A stretch of DNA of 25,182 nt from a virus, in IMG/VR virus record IMGVR_UViG_3300022939_001091, positions 1 to 25,182 of that record; one strand, 5' to 3'. Below, one piece after another: positions 7,590 through 13,783 of the stretch (position 1 is its first letter; every line of letters begins with the position of its first letter). Made by a program: the position numbers and the translations under genes. Under the pieces are notes generated by a model, which saw only the letters and a list, made by a program, of their open reading frames with translations, did no database searches and was not told where the DNA came from.

Positions 7590-7877
7590 TTATGCTCCTT
7601 GTGCAGGTTGCTGTTTAGCTACTGCTTCTAAAAAAGTTTCTAATTTGTTGTATGCTTGGCCAACAGTTACCATTTCATTGGGTTTAAATGCACCACGTTG
7701 GCTTGCAACATCAATAATGCTTTTAAGTGCATTAAGGTCTTGTACAGTAAGATCTGGTCCTGACGCTTCTTGCGGTGCTGGCTGCGGTGCTGGTTGTGCA
7801 TCAGTTGGCATCCCTTCTAATGCTGCTGTAGCATCAGCCTGCGAAACAGTCTTATCAGAAGTTTTTGTATCGCTCAT
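7590..7877 (-). CDS. Conserved small protein of T4-like marine phages
   Basis: This 95-residue protein has a low-complexity acidic and Ala/Pro/Gln-rich N-terminal half (QPAPQPAPQ near residues 28-36). A helical C-terminal domain contains LTVQDLNALKSIIDVASQRG and FKPNEMVTVGQAYNKLETFL. I recall the C-terminal domain as conserved in marine T4-like phages with unknown function. It is the first gene after a candidate late promoter (7912-7919), with AAGGAGA before ATG, and is followed two bases later by the 203-residue protein. This placement suggests late expression. No enzymatic motif is visible. Confidence 0.75.
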   Translation of the reverse strand: MSDTKTSDKTVSQADATAALEGMPTDAQPAPQPAPQEASGPDLTVQDLNALKSIIDVASQRGAFKPNEMVTVGQAYNKLETFLEAVAKQQPAQGA

Positions 7878-7911
7878 ATTTGTCTCCTTGTAATAGTATA
7901 TATGCGCACTT

Positions 7912-7919
7912 TATTTATT
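7912..7919 (-). promoter_or_regulatory. Candidate late promoter AATAAATA
   Basis: The minus strand reads AATAAATA, fitting the NATAAATA late motif of T4-like marine phages. It lies 35 bases before the ATG at 7877. It overlaps the stop codon region of the 92-residue gene. The AT-rich context makes chance occurrence possible. Confidence 0.5.
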
Positions 7920-8193
7920 TGTACTTCAAATGTGGACAAGCTAGAGTGAAATAACTCATTTCTTTTGGTTCTTCGAATCCAACTGTTAACACATTTGTAA
8001 GTTTATTTTTTGTATCTAAAGATACATTTTTTCCAACATAAAATCTATGTTTTAAATTTTTATCAACCCATTTTACAATTGACTGTTCTAGATTATAAGT
8101 CATAGGTATATTCATATACTCAAAGTGAGGCGGTGCAAATACACACTGCCTCACATCAAATACATTTAATGGATTAGGTTCTTTGTGTCTCAC
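7915..8193 (-). CDS. Conserved hypothetical protein (92 aa), GTG start
   Basis: This small protein (MRHKEPNPLNVFDVRQCVFA...) has no recognised motif. It has two Pro-containing segments near the N-terminus and an FxLACPHLKYK C-terminus. The start is GTG at 8191-8193, which overlaps the TGA of the VWA-peptidase gene as GTGA; GAGG lies five bases upstream inside that gene, so translation is probably coupled. Similar proteins follow the VWA gene in related marine phages as far as I recall, so it may work with the MoxR/VWA pair, but nothing in the sequence shows it. Confidence 0.7.
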   Translation of the reverse strand: MRHKEPNPLNVFDVRQCVFAPPHFEYMNIPMTYNLEQSIVKWVDKNLKHRFYVGKNVSLDTKNKLTNVLTVGFEEPKEMSYFTLACPHLKYK

Positions 8194-9542
8194 GCTGCCT
8201 CGTCATAGTGTGCTGTGATGCCAAAAGGTGCCTGTAATCCCTTATCACGGTTGCTGTGAATAATAAAAATTGTATCACAATAACTTTCATCTCCCCAGCT
8301 ATCCCAAGCATAACCATCTGTGAACATAATGAACTTTTTAGGTTGAATATCGTTTTCTTTCATATATTCCCAATTGGCCATAAAGTCGGTGCCGCCACCT
8401 CCCATAATTTCGTAATCTAGCAAGTCACGACCGTCATCTGCACTAAAGTCATCTTCGTTGTATACTTTAGTATCAAAGCACCATAATTTAATTTTATAAT
8501 CTTTGTATTCTTCCATAATGCCTTTAATCTCGCTAAGGAAGTCTCTGCCTTGTGCATCGCCAATAGAACCTGACATATCAATACTAATGCAAAGATCAAT
8601 AGTTTCGTCAAAGTTCATACCAGGTAGCACTGCACCTGTATGCCAACCTTTACGATTTGGACGCATAAAAGTATAGTCACTTTTAATTGTTGATTGAATT
8701 TGCTGACGAAGTATCTGTCGCCAGTTCATTTTAGGTTCTGTAAGATCCTTTATCATTCGAGCAACACCTGCAGGAACATTACCAGCACCTGCGGCTTGTG
8801 CGCTAGACAAAACATTCTCTTTTATTTCGTCTTTGATCTTTTTAATTTCTTCTTTAGAGTACTTTGGTTTCTTCTTACTTACTCCATTACCGTTTTTATC
8901 TTGTTCTTCACCGTTGTCACTTGCGCCTTCACTATCGTCTCCATCCATATCAAGATGTTCGTCTAGCATCTCGCCCAACTGTTTTACAAATTCGTCACCG
9001 TTCTTTTTAGCTTGTTCGAACAACTCGTCATATACTTCTTCAGAAGTCCATTCTTCGTATTTGAAATCTTGGAAGCAGTCTACAATCTTAGGCTTCTCTC
9101 CAATACGATCGCGAACAAGAATATTATTTACAATGTAATCTGCGGCAATGTTATACAACAGAGGTATTCGATCACCTCTACGTCCTAAATGATCGAATAC
9201 ACAATGTAAAATTTCGTGTGCAATGACAAATTCGATCTCTTTGTTTGTCATTGCATTAAAGAACTGTGTGTTGTAGTAGAGGTTACGTCCGTCCACGGCA
9301 GCAGTAGGCAACCAATCATCGGCAGCCAAAATACGCAAACGTGTAGCCATATTACCAAAAAAGGGATGCCGAAGTAGCAAACCTACTCTTGCAACAATAA
9401 TGCGATCATAAACCTCTACACGCATTACGTCTAATTCTTCTTCAGTAATATTTGGATCGGGTTGCCAGTTTTTGAGTTTACTCGCAGTATCTTTAGCTGA
9501 CATCTGCAAAGTATTTTCTACGTGCGGTAAAAAGTCTAACAT
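8190..9542 (-). CDS. Metallopeptidase-like/VWA-like domain protein (DUF2201 type)
   Basis: This 450-residue protein has three parts. Residues about 30-170 hold a zinc-peptidase-like domain with HEILH (109-113) and NIAADYIVNN (131-140). Residues about 190-245 form an acidic, then Lys-rich linker. Residues about 310-450 form a VWA-like domain with DMSGS (322-326, a MIDAS-type motif) and GGGGTDF further on. The pattern fits the VWA-like metallopeptidases that pair with MoxR ATPases, and the MoxR gene lies just upstream on the same strand. The pair probably remodels or activates a protein complex. The gene has its own sigma70 promoter (9576-9604) behind the MoxR terminator, so the two can be expressed at different levels. 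AGAGGGA precedes ATG. Confidence 0.85.
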   Translation of the reverse strand: MLDFLPHVENTLQMSAKDTASKLKNWQPDPNITEEELDVMRVEVYDRIIVARVGLLLRHPFFGNMATRLRILAADDWLPTAAVDGRNLYYNTQFFNAMTNKEIEFVIAHEILHCVFDHLGRRGDRIPLLYNIAADYIVNNILVRDRIGEKPKIVDCFQDFKYEEWTSEEVYDELFEQAKKNGDEFVKQLGEMLDEHLDMDGDDSEGASDNGEEQDKNGNGVSKKKPKYSKEEIKKIKDEIKENVLSSAQAAGAGNVPAGVARMIKDLTEPKMNWRQILRQQIQSTIKSDYTFMRPNRKGWHTGAVLPGMNFDETIDLCISIDMSGSIGDAQGRDFLSEIKGIMEEYKDYKIKLWCFDTKVYNEDDFSADDGRDLLDYEIMGGGGTDFMANWEYMKENDIQPKKFIMFTDGYAWDSWGDESYCDTIFIIHSNRDKGLQAPFGITAHYDEAA

Positions 9543-9575
9543 ATTTCCCTCTACTTCTTTAGTTTCTATACATAT

Positions 9576-9604
9576 AGTATAACAATATTTACGCTATTTG
9601 TCAA
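9576..9604 (-). promoter_or_regulatory. Sigma70-type promoter for the VWA-peptidase gene
   Basis: On the minus strand TTGACA (9599-9604) is followed after 17 bases by TATACT (9576-9581). The predicted transcript starts near 9570 and reaches ATG at 9542. A short inverted repeat, CTATA-TG-TATAG, covers the start region (9566-9577). Confidence 0.75.
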
Positions 9605-9606
9605 CC

Positions 9607-9643
9607 AAAAAATAAAGAGTGGGCTCAAAAGAACCCACTCTTT
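9607..9643 (-). terminator. Intrinsic terminator of the MoxR gene
   Basis: Plus-strand 9614-9626 and 9631-9643 pair over 13 positions with a single mismatch around an AAAA loop. On the minus strand the stem is followed by ATTTATTTTTT, a typical T-tract. It starts six bases after the MoxR stop codon and ends just before the -35 box of the next promoter. Confidence 0.85.
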
Positions 9644-9648
9644 TGACA

Positions 9649-10737
9649 TTAATCAGCGGATTGTGCTGCCTTAATGTAGTGCCCGTAACGATCGTGGAAC
9701 TCATCAAAGCACTCCACTTCGTCCGGATCAATGGGCAATTGATACTGTGTAAGAGCAAGTTTAATGCCCATCACAACTAGTTCTGTATCAAAGTTGTCCA
9801 TTGCAAAGCGCAGGAAATTGTTGACTTTGTCATCAAACTTTTTATCATTTTTGTCTGATGCTTCTTTCAACTCATAGCAAAGTGATACAGTTAAGGAATA
9901 CATAGCACTGATTTCTTTGTTCTGCAAATCCTTTACTTTACCTGCTAAGATATCAGTTGGATTAGGCATATCGGCAGCAACCTTGCGGTGAGCCATAAAC
10001 TTGACAGCCAAACCTTCACCAACTGCACCACTAACCAAATCGGTAAGGGTGTTTTCGTCTAGATCGTCGTCAAGCAGTTCGCTCACAAACGACCAAGAAC
10101 GCGGTGTTGCAAAAGAACGACTAGGTGATTTAGGATCAAAGTCATACAAGTCCTTCTTTGCAAAAGTTAAATAACCTACAACATCTTTGTGTTGATTGTT
10201 ATCAACTGACCAAGCAAACCAGTCATCAAATGATACTGTAAGTTCTAAGTGGATAAAGCGGTTAGCCAACGGAGCAGGCATACGATACGTAACACCTTTG
10301 TCAGCTTCGCGGTTACCTGCCGCAACAATAATTACATTGTCTGGCAATTTGTATTGCCCTACACGACGATTAAGAATGAGCTGGTATGCTGCCGCTTGTA
10401 CAGCTGGCGCTGCCGAGTTCATTTCGTCAAAGAACACAACAATATTGTCGTATTGTGCCGCAAAATCTTCATCTGGCAGTTCTGAAGGTGCGCCCCACAC
10501 CATAGTGCCTGAATTGCTATCGAAATATGGAATACCTTTAATATCTGTAGGTTCCCAAAGTGATAGTCGAATATCGATCAAATGTGAATTAGGCAAGCTG
10601 TCTGTAACCTGTGCTACAATGTCTGACTTACCAATACCTGGAGGTCCCCACAAAAAGATAGGACGCTTTTTTGACATAGCGTGTTTGATGCTTGCTTTAG
10701 CCCCATTTGGACTAACTGTACGAGTTGCTGTATCCAT
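9649..10737 (-). CDS. MoxR-type AAA+ ATPase
   Basis: This 362-residue protein shows a complete AAA+ core: Walker A GPPGIGKS (31-38), Walker B VVFFDE (100-105), sensor-1-like AAGN (139-142) and an arginine-finger region ending ANRF near 158-161. The order and spacing match MoxR/RavA-like ATPases. These act as hexameric chaperones together with VWA-domain proteins, and such a partner is encoded directly downstream (8190-9542). It would act in the cytoplasm, perhaps on replication or assembly complexes; the substrate is unknown. It has its own sigma70 promoter (10784-10811), an AAGGGA ribosome site and a strong terminator, making it a single-gene unit. Confidence 0.88.
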   Translation of the reverse strand: MDTATRTVSPNGAKASIKHAMSKKRPIFLWGPPGIGKSDIVAQVTDSLPNSHLIDIRLSLWEPTDIKGIPYFDSNSGTMVWGAPSELPDEDFAAQYDNIVVFFDEMNSAAPAVQAAAYQLILNRRVGQYKLPDNVIIVAAGNREADKGVTYRMPAPLANRFIHLELTVSFDDWFAWSVDNNQHKDVVGYLTFAKKDLYDFDPKSPSRSFATPRSWSFVSELLDDDLDENTLTDLVSGAVGEGLAVKFMAHRKVAADMPNPTDILAGKVKDLQNKEISAMYSLTVSLCYELKEASDKNDKKFDDKVNNFLRFAMDNFDTELVVMGIKLALTQYQLPIDPDEVECFDEFHDRYGHYIKAAQSAD

Positions 10738-10783
10738 AGTGTATTCCCTTGTGTTATCAGTGCTAATTTCTAACTATGTATAT

Positions 10784-10811
10784 ATAATAGCATCACTACA
10801 GAAAATGTCAA
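10784..10811 (-). promoter_or_regulatory. Sigma70-type promoter for the MoxR ATPase gene
   Basis: On the minus strand TTGACA (10806-10811) and TATTAT (10784-10789) are 16 bases apart. The -35 box is preceded by AATGG, as at the promoters near 13310 and 15518. The leader to ATG at 10737 is about 40 bases. Confidence 0.7.
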
Positions 10812-10849
10812 CCATTATTTCAAAAAAGAAATACTGTAATATCAATAGG

Positions 10850-11233
10850 TTAGGATTTTTCTTGTCTTTTCATTGCTTTTACAAGCCCGTATTTACGTAA
10901 ATCTCCTGAAAAAAGGCTAAGTTCGACTGCCTTTTTTTCGTTCGTTACAGTAATACTTCTCGTGCTAAGATAATAAGGACAATCAATGAATTGATCTAAA
11001 AAGATTATAACTTGTGTAGTAAGGGGCATATCCTTAGGATAGGGTATATCATATGTTGCTAGATCTATTTGTTTAAGTAGTTCATACCCTGTATCTGTAA
11101 GTCTGAGGCCGCCTTTGTCTTTATTCCGTAAATTCGACCACCACAACGGCATATATTCTTTAACTGTTGCTTCGTTTACACTTTTACCTAGTTCTTTAAG
11201 AAAGAGCTTAGTGTATGTCTCTTTCCAGTTCAT
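10850..11233 (-). CDS. Conserved hypothetical protein (127 aa)
   Basis: This protein (MNWKETYTKLFLKELGKSVN...) has no catalytic motif that I recognise. It appears to be a mixed alpha/beta protein with segments LRLTDTGYELLKQIDLATYD and VIIFLDQFIDCPYYL. The first of these looks somewhat like a winged-helix element, which would be compatible with DNA or regulator binding, but this is weak. I recall similar proteins in marine T4-like phages as hypotheticals. The start overlaps the stop of the 95-residue gene as ATGA, so the two form one translation unit behind the hairpin leader at 11516-11548. Confidence 0.7.
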   Translation of the reverse strand: MNWKETYTKLFLKELGKSVNEATVKEYMPLWWSNLRNKDKGGLRLTDTGYELLKQIDLATYDIPYPKDMPLTTQVIIFLDQFIDCPYYLSTRSITVTNEKKAVELSLFSGDLRKYGLVKAMKRQEKS

Positions 11234-11517
11234 TCTTCAACTTCTTCACCACTAGTAAGTTTATAAACACTAAAGTCGCTACACTTAAATAATTCATTAA
11301 GTTTTTTTGCAAGATTAAATGCGTGTCCTGGATTTGAGAAACTTGTTTTTTTATATTTAGGTCCAGGATAATTTGTAAGAGCATTTGAACTCTTTAAATT
11401 GAATGGTTTATTCTTATAGAAAACAGCCCAGATAGCCTCTGCCTCTAAAACTTGTTCGCTTTTATATGTTTTATTGTTTATATTTTCTAATAAAACATTT
11501 GGTTTTGGCCTACTCAT
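11230..11517 (-). CDS. Hypothetical protein (95 aa) behind a start-codon hairpin
   Basis: This small basic protein (MSRPKPNVLLENINNKTYKS...) is not recognised. Residues about 20-50 (EQVLEAEAIWAVFYKNKPFN) look helical, and the C-terminal third includes FNLAKKLNELFKCSDFSVYK. Its interest is mainly in its leader: a perfect 10-base inverted repeat overlaps the AT of its start codon and encloses the ribosome site, with a late promoter box at the outer edge of the upstream arm. This suggests that it is translated late in infection. It shares an ATGA overlap with the following 127-residue gene. Confidence 0.7.
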   Translation of the reverse strand: MSRPKPNVLLENINNKTYKSEQVLEAEAIWAVFYKNKPFNLKSSNALTNYPGPKYKKTSFSNPGHAFNLAKKLNELFKCSDFSVYKLTSGEEVEE

Positions 11518-11548
11518 ATGCGTATCCTTCTATATTATATACGCATAT
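11516..11548 (-). promoter_or_regulatory. Start-codon hairpin, candidate translational switch
   Basis: Plus-strand 11516-11525 (ATATGCGTAT) and 11539-11548 (ATACGCATAT) are perfect reverse complements, 10 bases each, with a 13-base loop. In the minus-strand mRNA the loop holds the GAAGG ribosome site and the downstream arm includes the A and U of the start codon. Folding would block initiation. The late box at 11548-11555 would start transcripts inside the upstream arm and so avoid the hairpin. Confidence 0.6.
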
Positions 11549-11555
11549 ATTTATC
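11548..11555 (-). promoter_or_regulatory. Candidate late promoter GATAAATA
   Basis: The minus strand reads GATAAATA, which fits NATAAATA. The predicted transcription start is near 11542, within the upstream arm of the start-codon hairpin, leaving a leader of about 25 bases with AGAAGGA. Confidence 0.55.
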
Positions 11556-11577
11556 TCTTTTTTAGTTATCTACGTAG

Positions 11578-11817
11578 TTAAAAACCAGAACCTGCATCAA
11601 GATTTACTTCTATTACTTCGGTATTAGCATTAGCAGAGTCTTTTACAAGTTTTTCTAAATCACCGTGTAATCTGCTTTCTACAATACCAATTGTAAATGC
11701 TAAATTTTTTGCTTGTTCGATTGATAATTTAACTTCTCTAGCTCTACTATTTTCTGCACTTTTTACCTGTTGAATAAACTGCTGAAATGGTATTGTATTA
11801 ATTGGTTCTATTGACAC
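11578..11817 (-). CDS. Conserved hypothetical protein (79 aa), GTG start
   Basis: This small protein begins MSIEPINTIPFQQFIQQVKS. It is largely helical, with a segment AREVKLSIEQAKNLAFTIG in the middle and a short acidic/Gly C-terminus (VNLDAGSGF). I recall the same opening and the REVKL...QAKNLAFT block in proteins of marine T4-like phages, of unknown role. The start codon is GTG (11815-11817), supported by CAGGAG about eight bases upstream and a 20-base overlap with the end of the preceding gene. It is the last gene of the nuclease unit (rnh, 157-aa gene, this gene). Confidence 0.75.
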   Translation of the reverse strand: MSIEPINTIPFQQFIQQVKSAENSRAREVKLSIEQAKNLAFTIGIVESRLHGDLEKLVKDSANANTEVIEVNLDAGSGF

Positions 11818-12271
11818 GGCTTAACTCCTGACGCATTTCTAATTCAGTTGTAAACGGTCCTTTTGTTTCGTATCGTTCACACGTAATAAGTTTAGGGCAA
11901 AAACTTTTCACCCATCCTTTGTCAAAGCGAATAATATAATAACCAGCACAATAACTGCTTTTAGATTTTTCGCTTTTTGTAAACAAAGGTAGTTTGCGCT
12001 TTACATCAAACATTGTGTTGAATGGTAAAACACTAGTAGGAAATCCGTGTACATCGTATGTTTGTTGTGTTTCCTGTTCTTCTATATCTGTCCAAACAAT
12101 ATCGACACCAAATTTCTTTTTCATTTGTCTTTTATTGTCAAAGAAACAAGTTTCAACAGAATTACTAAACATAAATCGATCATCGTTCCAAGATAGTGTA
12201 CCAACCTTTTCGTTATCTTCTTCAACAATCCAAAATTTATCTTTTAAAACAGGCTTTGCTTTTAATGTCAT
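11798..12271 (-). CDS. Conserved hypothetical protein (157 aa)
   Basis: This protein begins MTLKAKPVLKDKFWIVEEDN. Its early part reads KVGTLSWNDDRFMFS, suggesting a small beta-rich domain, and its end is ELEMRQELSRVNRTN. I recall a family of marine T4-like phage proteins with the same KDKFWIVE opening and unknown function. ATG at 12269-12271 overlaps the TGA of the flap nuclease as ATGA, so I choose it over an in-frame start further upstream at 12340 that would lie deep inside the nuclease gene. Coupling to the nuclease hints at a replication-linked role, but no motif supports this. Confidence 0.75.
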   Translation of the reverse strand: MTLKAKPVLKDKFWIVEEDNEKVGTLSWNDDRFMFSNSVETCFFDNKRQMKKKFGVDIVWTDIEEQETQQTYDVHGFPTSVLPFNTMFDVKRKLPLFTKSEKSKSSYCAGYYIIRFDKGWVKSFCPKLITCERYETKGPFTTELEMRQELSRVNRTN

Positions 12272-13251
12272 ACAGGATACCTCGCTTGTAATGGTTCGGA
12301 ATATTGTGCTGCATTGTCTGCAATACGTTGCATATCCCATTTTGCACAGAATTTCATAAGGCGCATACCGACCTGTGATATGTTCTTAGGTTCTACTTCT
12401 GCAATAGTATTATTAATTATTTCTCTAATTTCTGCAGGTTGTGCTGTCAAATCACAAAGTGTTACATTGCGGTTGTAGTCGTCCAAAACACGGTGCTCAA
12501 CACCATTATGATCAACCCAACGCTGTAACATAAGATTATTCCAGTTATAACCTTTCGTAGATTTATCTTCAAATGCTTCAATCAGTCCTACCTTATTCTT
12601 TGTGCCTTTCTTACGTACACCTGGATATGCACTAAACACATTGTCGCTAGTATCGCCACGCATACATTTTTCAAACAACATAAATGCAGGATCAGGCGCA
12701 GGCTTAACCTTACCAGTTTTCTTGTCTACAACAGGGTTACCTTTGTCATCAAAGTAACCTTCGTGTGTTATAGTGACGTTTTGTATACCATTATATTGTT
12801 TTACATTAGATGCAATTAACTGTGCAAAGTCACCGTCTGTACTAATAATAACGTGATCGTCATTAGGATGTGCTTGTACCCAACCTGCAATCAAATCATC
12901 TGCTTCTAGTTGCGGATGTCGCATCATTGTACAGTTAGTCTTTGTACCAATAAAGTCTTTGAACTCATCAAAGATTTCCCAAAACACAGTATCTTCTTCT
13001 GCTTGTGCAGGAGTTAGTGCATCACGTGCTTCTTGCCTGTTGCGCTTGTAAGGCTCATAAAAATCCTTACGCCAACTGCGACCTTCTAAGCAGAATACAA
13101 TATGATCTGCGTTAAAGTCGTTCCAAGCTTTTTTAATACTGTTAAGGGTAATGTGCATTGCCATACCTACTTTCGTATCGATATCGCCACGAACAACGTG
13201 ACGAGCTCTAAAGAAAGTATTAGCAGTGTCTACTAGTACATAAGTTGCCAT
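12268..13251 (-). CDS. rnh: RNase H / 5'-3' flap exonuclease (T4 Rnh-like)
   Basis: This 327-residue protein carries the metal-binding pattern of FEN-type nucleases: VDTANTFFR (Asp8) at the start, CLEGRSWRKDFYEPYKRNR (54-72) with the conserved Arg/Lys/Tyr helix, EADD (116-119), STDGDF (137-142) and RGDTSDN (198-204). The RGDxSDN block followed by a PGVRKKG helix-hairpin-helix fits T4 RNase H and related phage 5' nucleases, which remove RNA primers and flaps during lagging-strand synthesis. It has its own sigma70 promoter (13285-13313) whose spacer is a perfect palindrome, and its end overlaps the next gene as ATGA. A 5'-3' exonuclease of the Pol I N-domain type is the only real alternative. 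Confidence 0.9.
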   Translation of the reverse strand: MATYVLVDTANTFFRARHVVRGDIDTKVGMAMHITLNSIKKAWNDFNADHIVFCLEGRSWRKDFYEPYKRNRQEARDALTPAQAEEDTVFWEIFDEFKDFIGTKTNCTMMRHPQLEADDLIAGWVQAHPNDDHVIISTDGDFAQLIASNVKQYNGIQNVTITHEGYFDDKGNPVVDKKTGKVKPAPDPAFMLFEKCMRGDTSDNVFSAYPGVRKKGTKNKVGLIEAFEDKSTKGYNWNNLMLQRWVDHNGVEHRVLDDYNRNVTLCDLTAQPAEIREIINNTIAEVEPKNISQVGMRLMKFCAKWDMQRIADNAAQYSEPLQARYPV

Positions 13252-13284
13252 TTGTTATTGCCTATCTTATTAGTTACAGTATAC

Positions 13285-13313
13285 ATTATTACATAATTTA
13301 TGTAACTTGTCAA
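13285..13313 (-). promoter_or_regulatory. Sigma70-type promoter of rnh with operator-like palindrome
   Basis: On the minus strand TTGACA (13308-13313) and AATAAT (13285-13290) are 17 bases apart. The spacer region holds a perfect palindrome, TTACATAA-A-TTATGTAA on the minus strand (13289-13305), with 8-base arms around one base. A protein dimer bound there would block RNA polymerase. The promoter starts four bases after the stop of the upstream gene. Confidence 0.72.
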
Positions 13314-13316
13314 CCA

Positions 13317-13700
13317 TTAAGATACTTCACTTTTTCCTTTGTCGATAGGTACAACATTGATATATCCTGCACCTCTATCTGTACTATGGCCTTCAGCTTC
13401 TAACATATTGTAAACAATATCACGGAACCAACGATCCACAATTTCTTCTTCAGGATCGTTCTCTACACCGTAACCTGCTTCAACTAGTTGTGCAATAAAG
13501 TATTTGTTCCAATCAAGTTCAAAAAAACCGTTGCGAACATTGTCTTCGTTTACTTTTACATCAAGTACATTTACCCAAGGCTCTTTGCGTCTTGTAGCAT
13601 ATTCCTTAGGATCTTTCTTTTTAAGAAGAGCCATTTCCTGCTCTTCTAGTTCTTTTTCTTTTTTTGTGATGCCTGTTATGTCTTTGATAAATTTTTTCAT
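13317..13700 (-). CDS. Conserved hypothetical protein (127 aa)
   Basis: This protein starts MKKFIKDITGITKKEKELEE, a Lys/Glu-rich helix. It continues with a more compact region containing VDRWFRDIVYNMLEAEGHST, and ends in a beta-type segment AGYINVVPIDKGKSEVS. No catalytic motif is visible. I recall relatives in marine T4-like phages with the EPWVNVLDVKVNEDN region, annotated as hypothetical. GGAGG lies seven bases before ATG, and the ATG overlaps the stop of a 28-codon frame as ATGA. It is the last gene of the FolE/QueE unit, but its role in deazaguanine metabolism is not shown. Confidence 0.72.
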   Translation of the reverse strand: MKKFIKDITGITKKEKELEEQEMALLKKKDPKEYATRRKEPWVNVLDVKVNEDNVRNGFFELDWNKYFIAQLVEAGYGVENDPEEEIVDRWFRDIVYNMLEAEGHSTDRGAGYINVVPIDKGKSEVS

Positions 13701-13783
13701 AACTGCCTCCTTAATTTTTCATATTGTTCTTCAGTATGTACGCCTTTACTATATTTGGCAACCTTATCAAGTCCCCCAGGCAT
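13697..13783 (-). CDS. Possible 28-aa micropeptide between QueE and the 127-aa gene
   Basis: A short frame encodes MPGGLDKVAKYSKG followed by VHTEEQYEKLRRQL and stops at TGA. It starts inside the last codons of QueE (17-base overlap) and ends in an ATGA overlap with the next gene, whose GGAGG ribosome site lies inside it. This fit between both neighbours and its hydrophilic helical composition suggest that it is translated. The ribosome site before its own ATG is weak, so coupling to QueE termination would be needed. The open frame extends further upstream, but that part lies in a different frame over QueE and looks non-coding. Confidence 0.4.
   Translation of the reverse strand: MPGGLDKVAKYSKGVHTEEQYEKLRRQL

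Noticed and set aside
7890-7919. Possible second hairpin-type leader (GCGCATAT with ATATGAGCG) at the 95-aa gene start at 7877
   Set aside because: The stem is interrupted by a mismatch and starts close to the predicted transcript start; noted but too imperfect to call.
8417-8611. Small minus-strand frame inside the VWA gene
   Set aside because: It lies fully within a strongly supported gene in a different frame and has no recognisable features.
10816-10833. TATTTC-AAAAAA-GAAATA hairpin after the 127-aa gene
   Set aside because: The stem is six bases, almost all A/T, without a T-tract; too weak for a terminator call.
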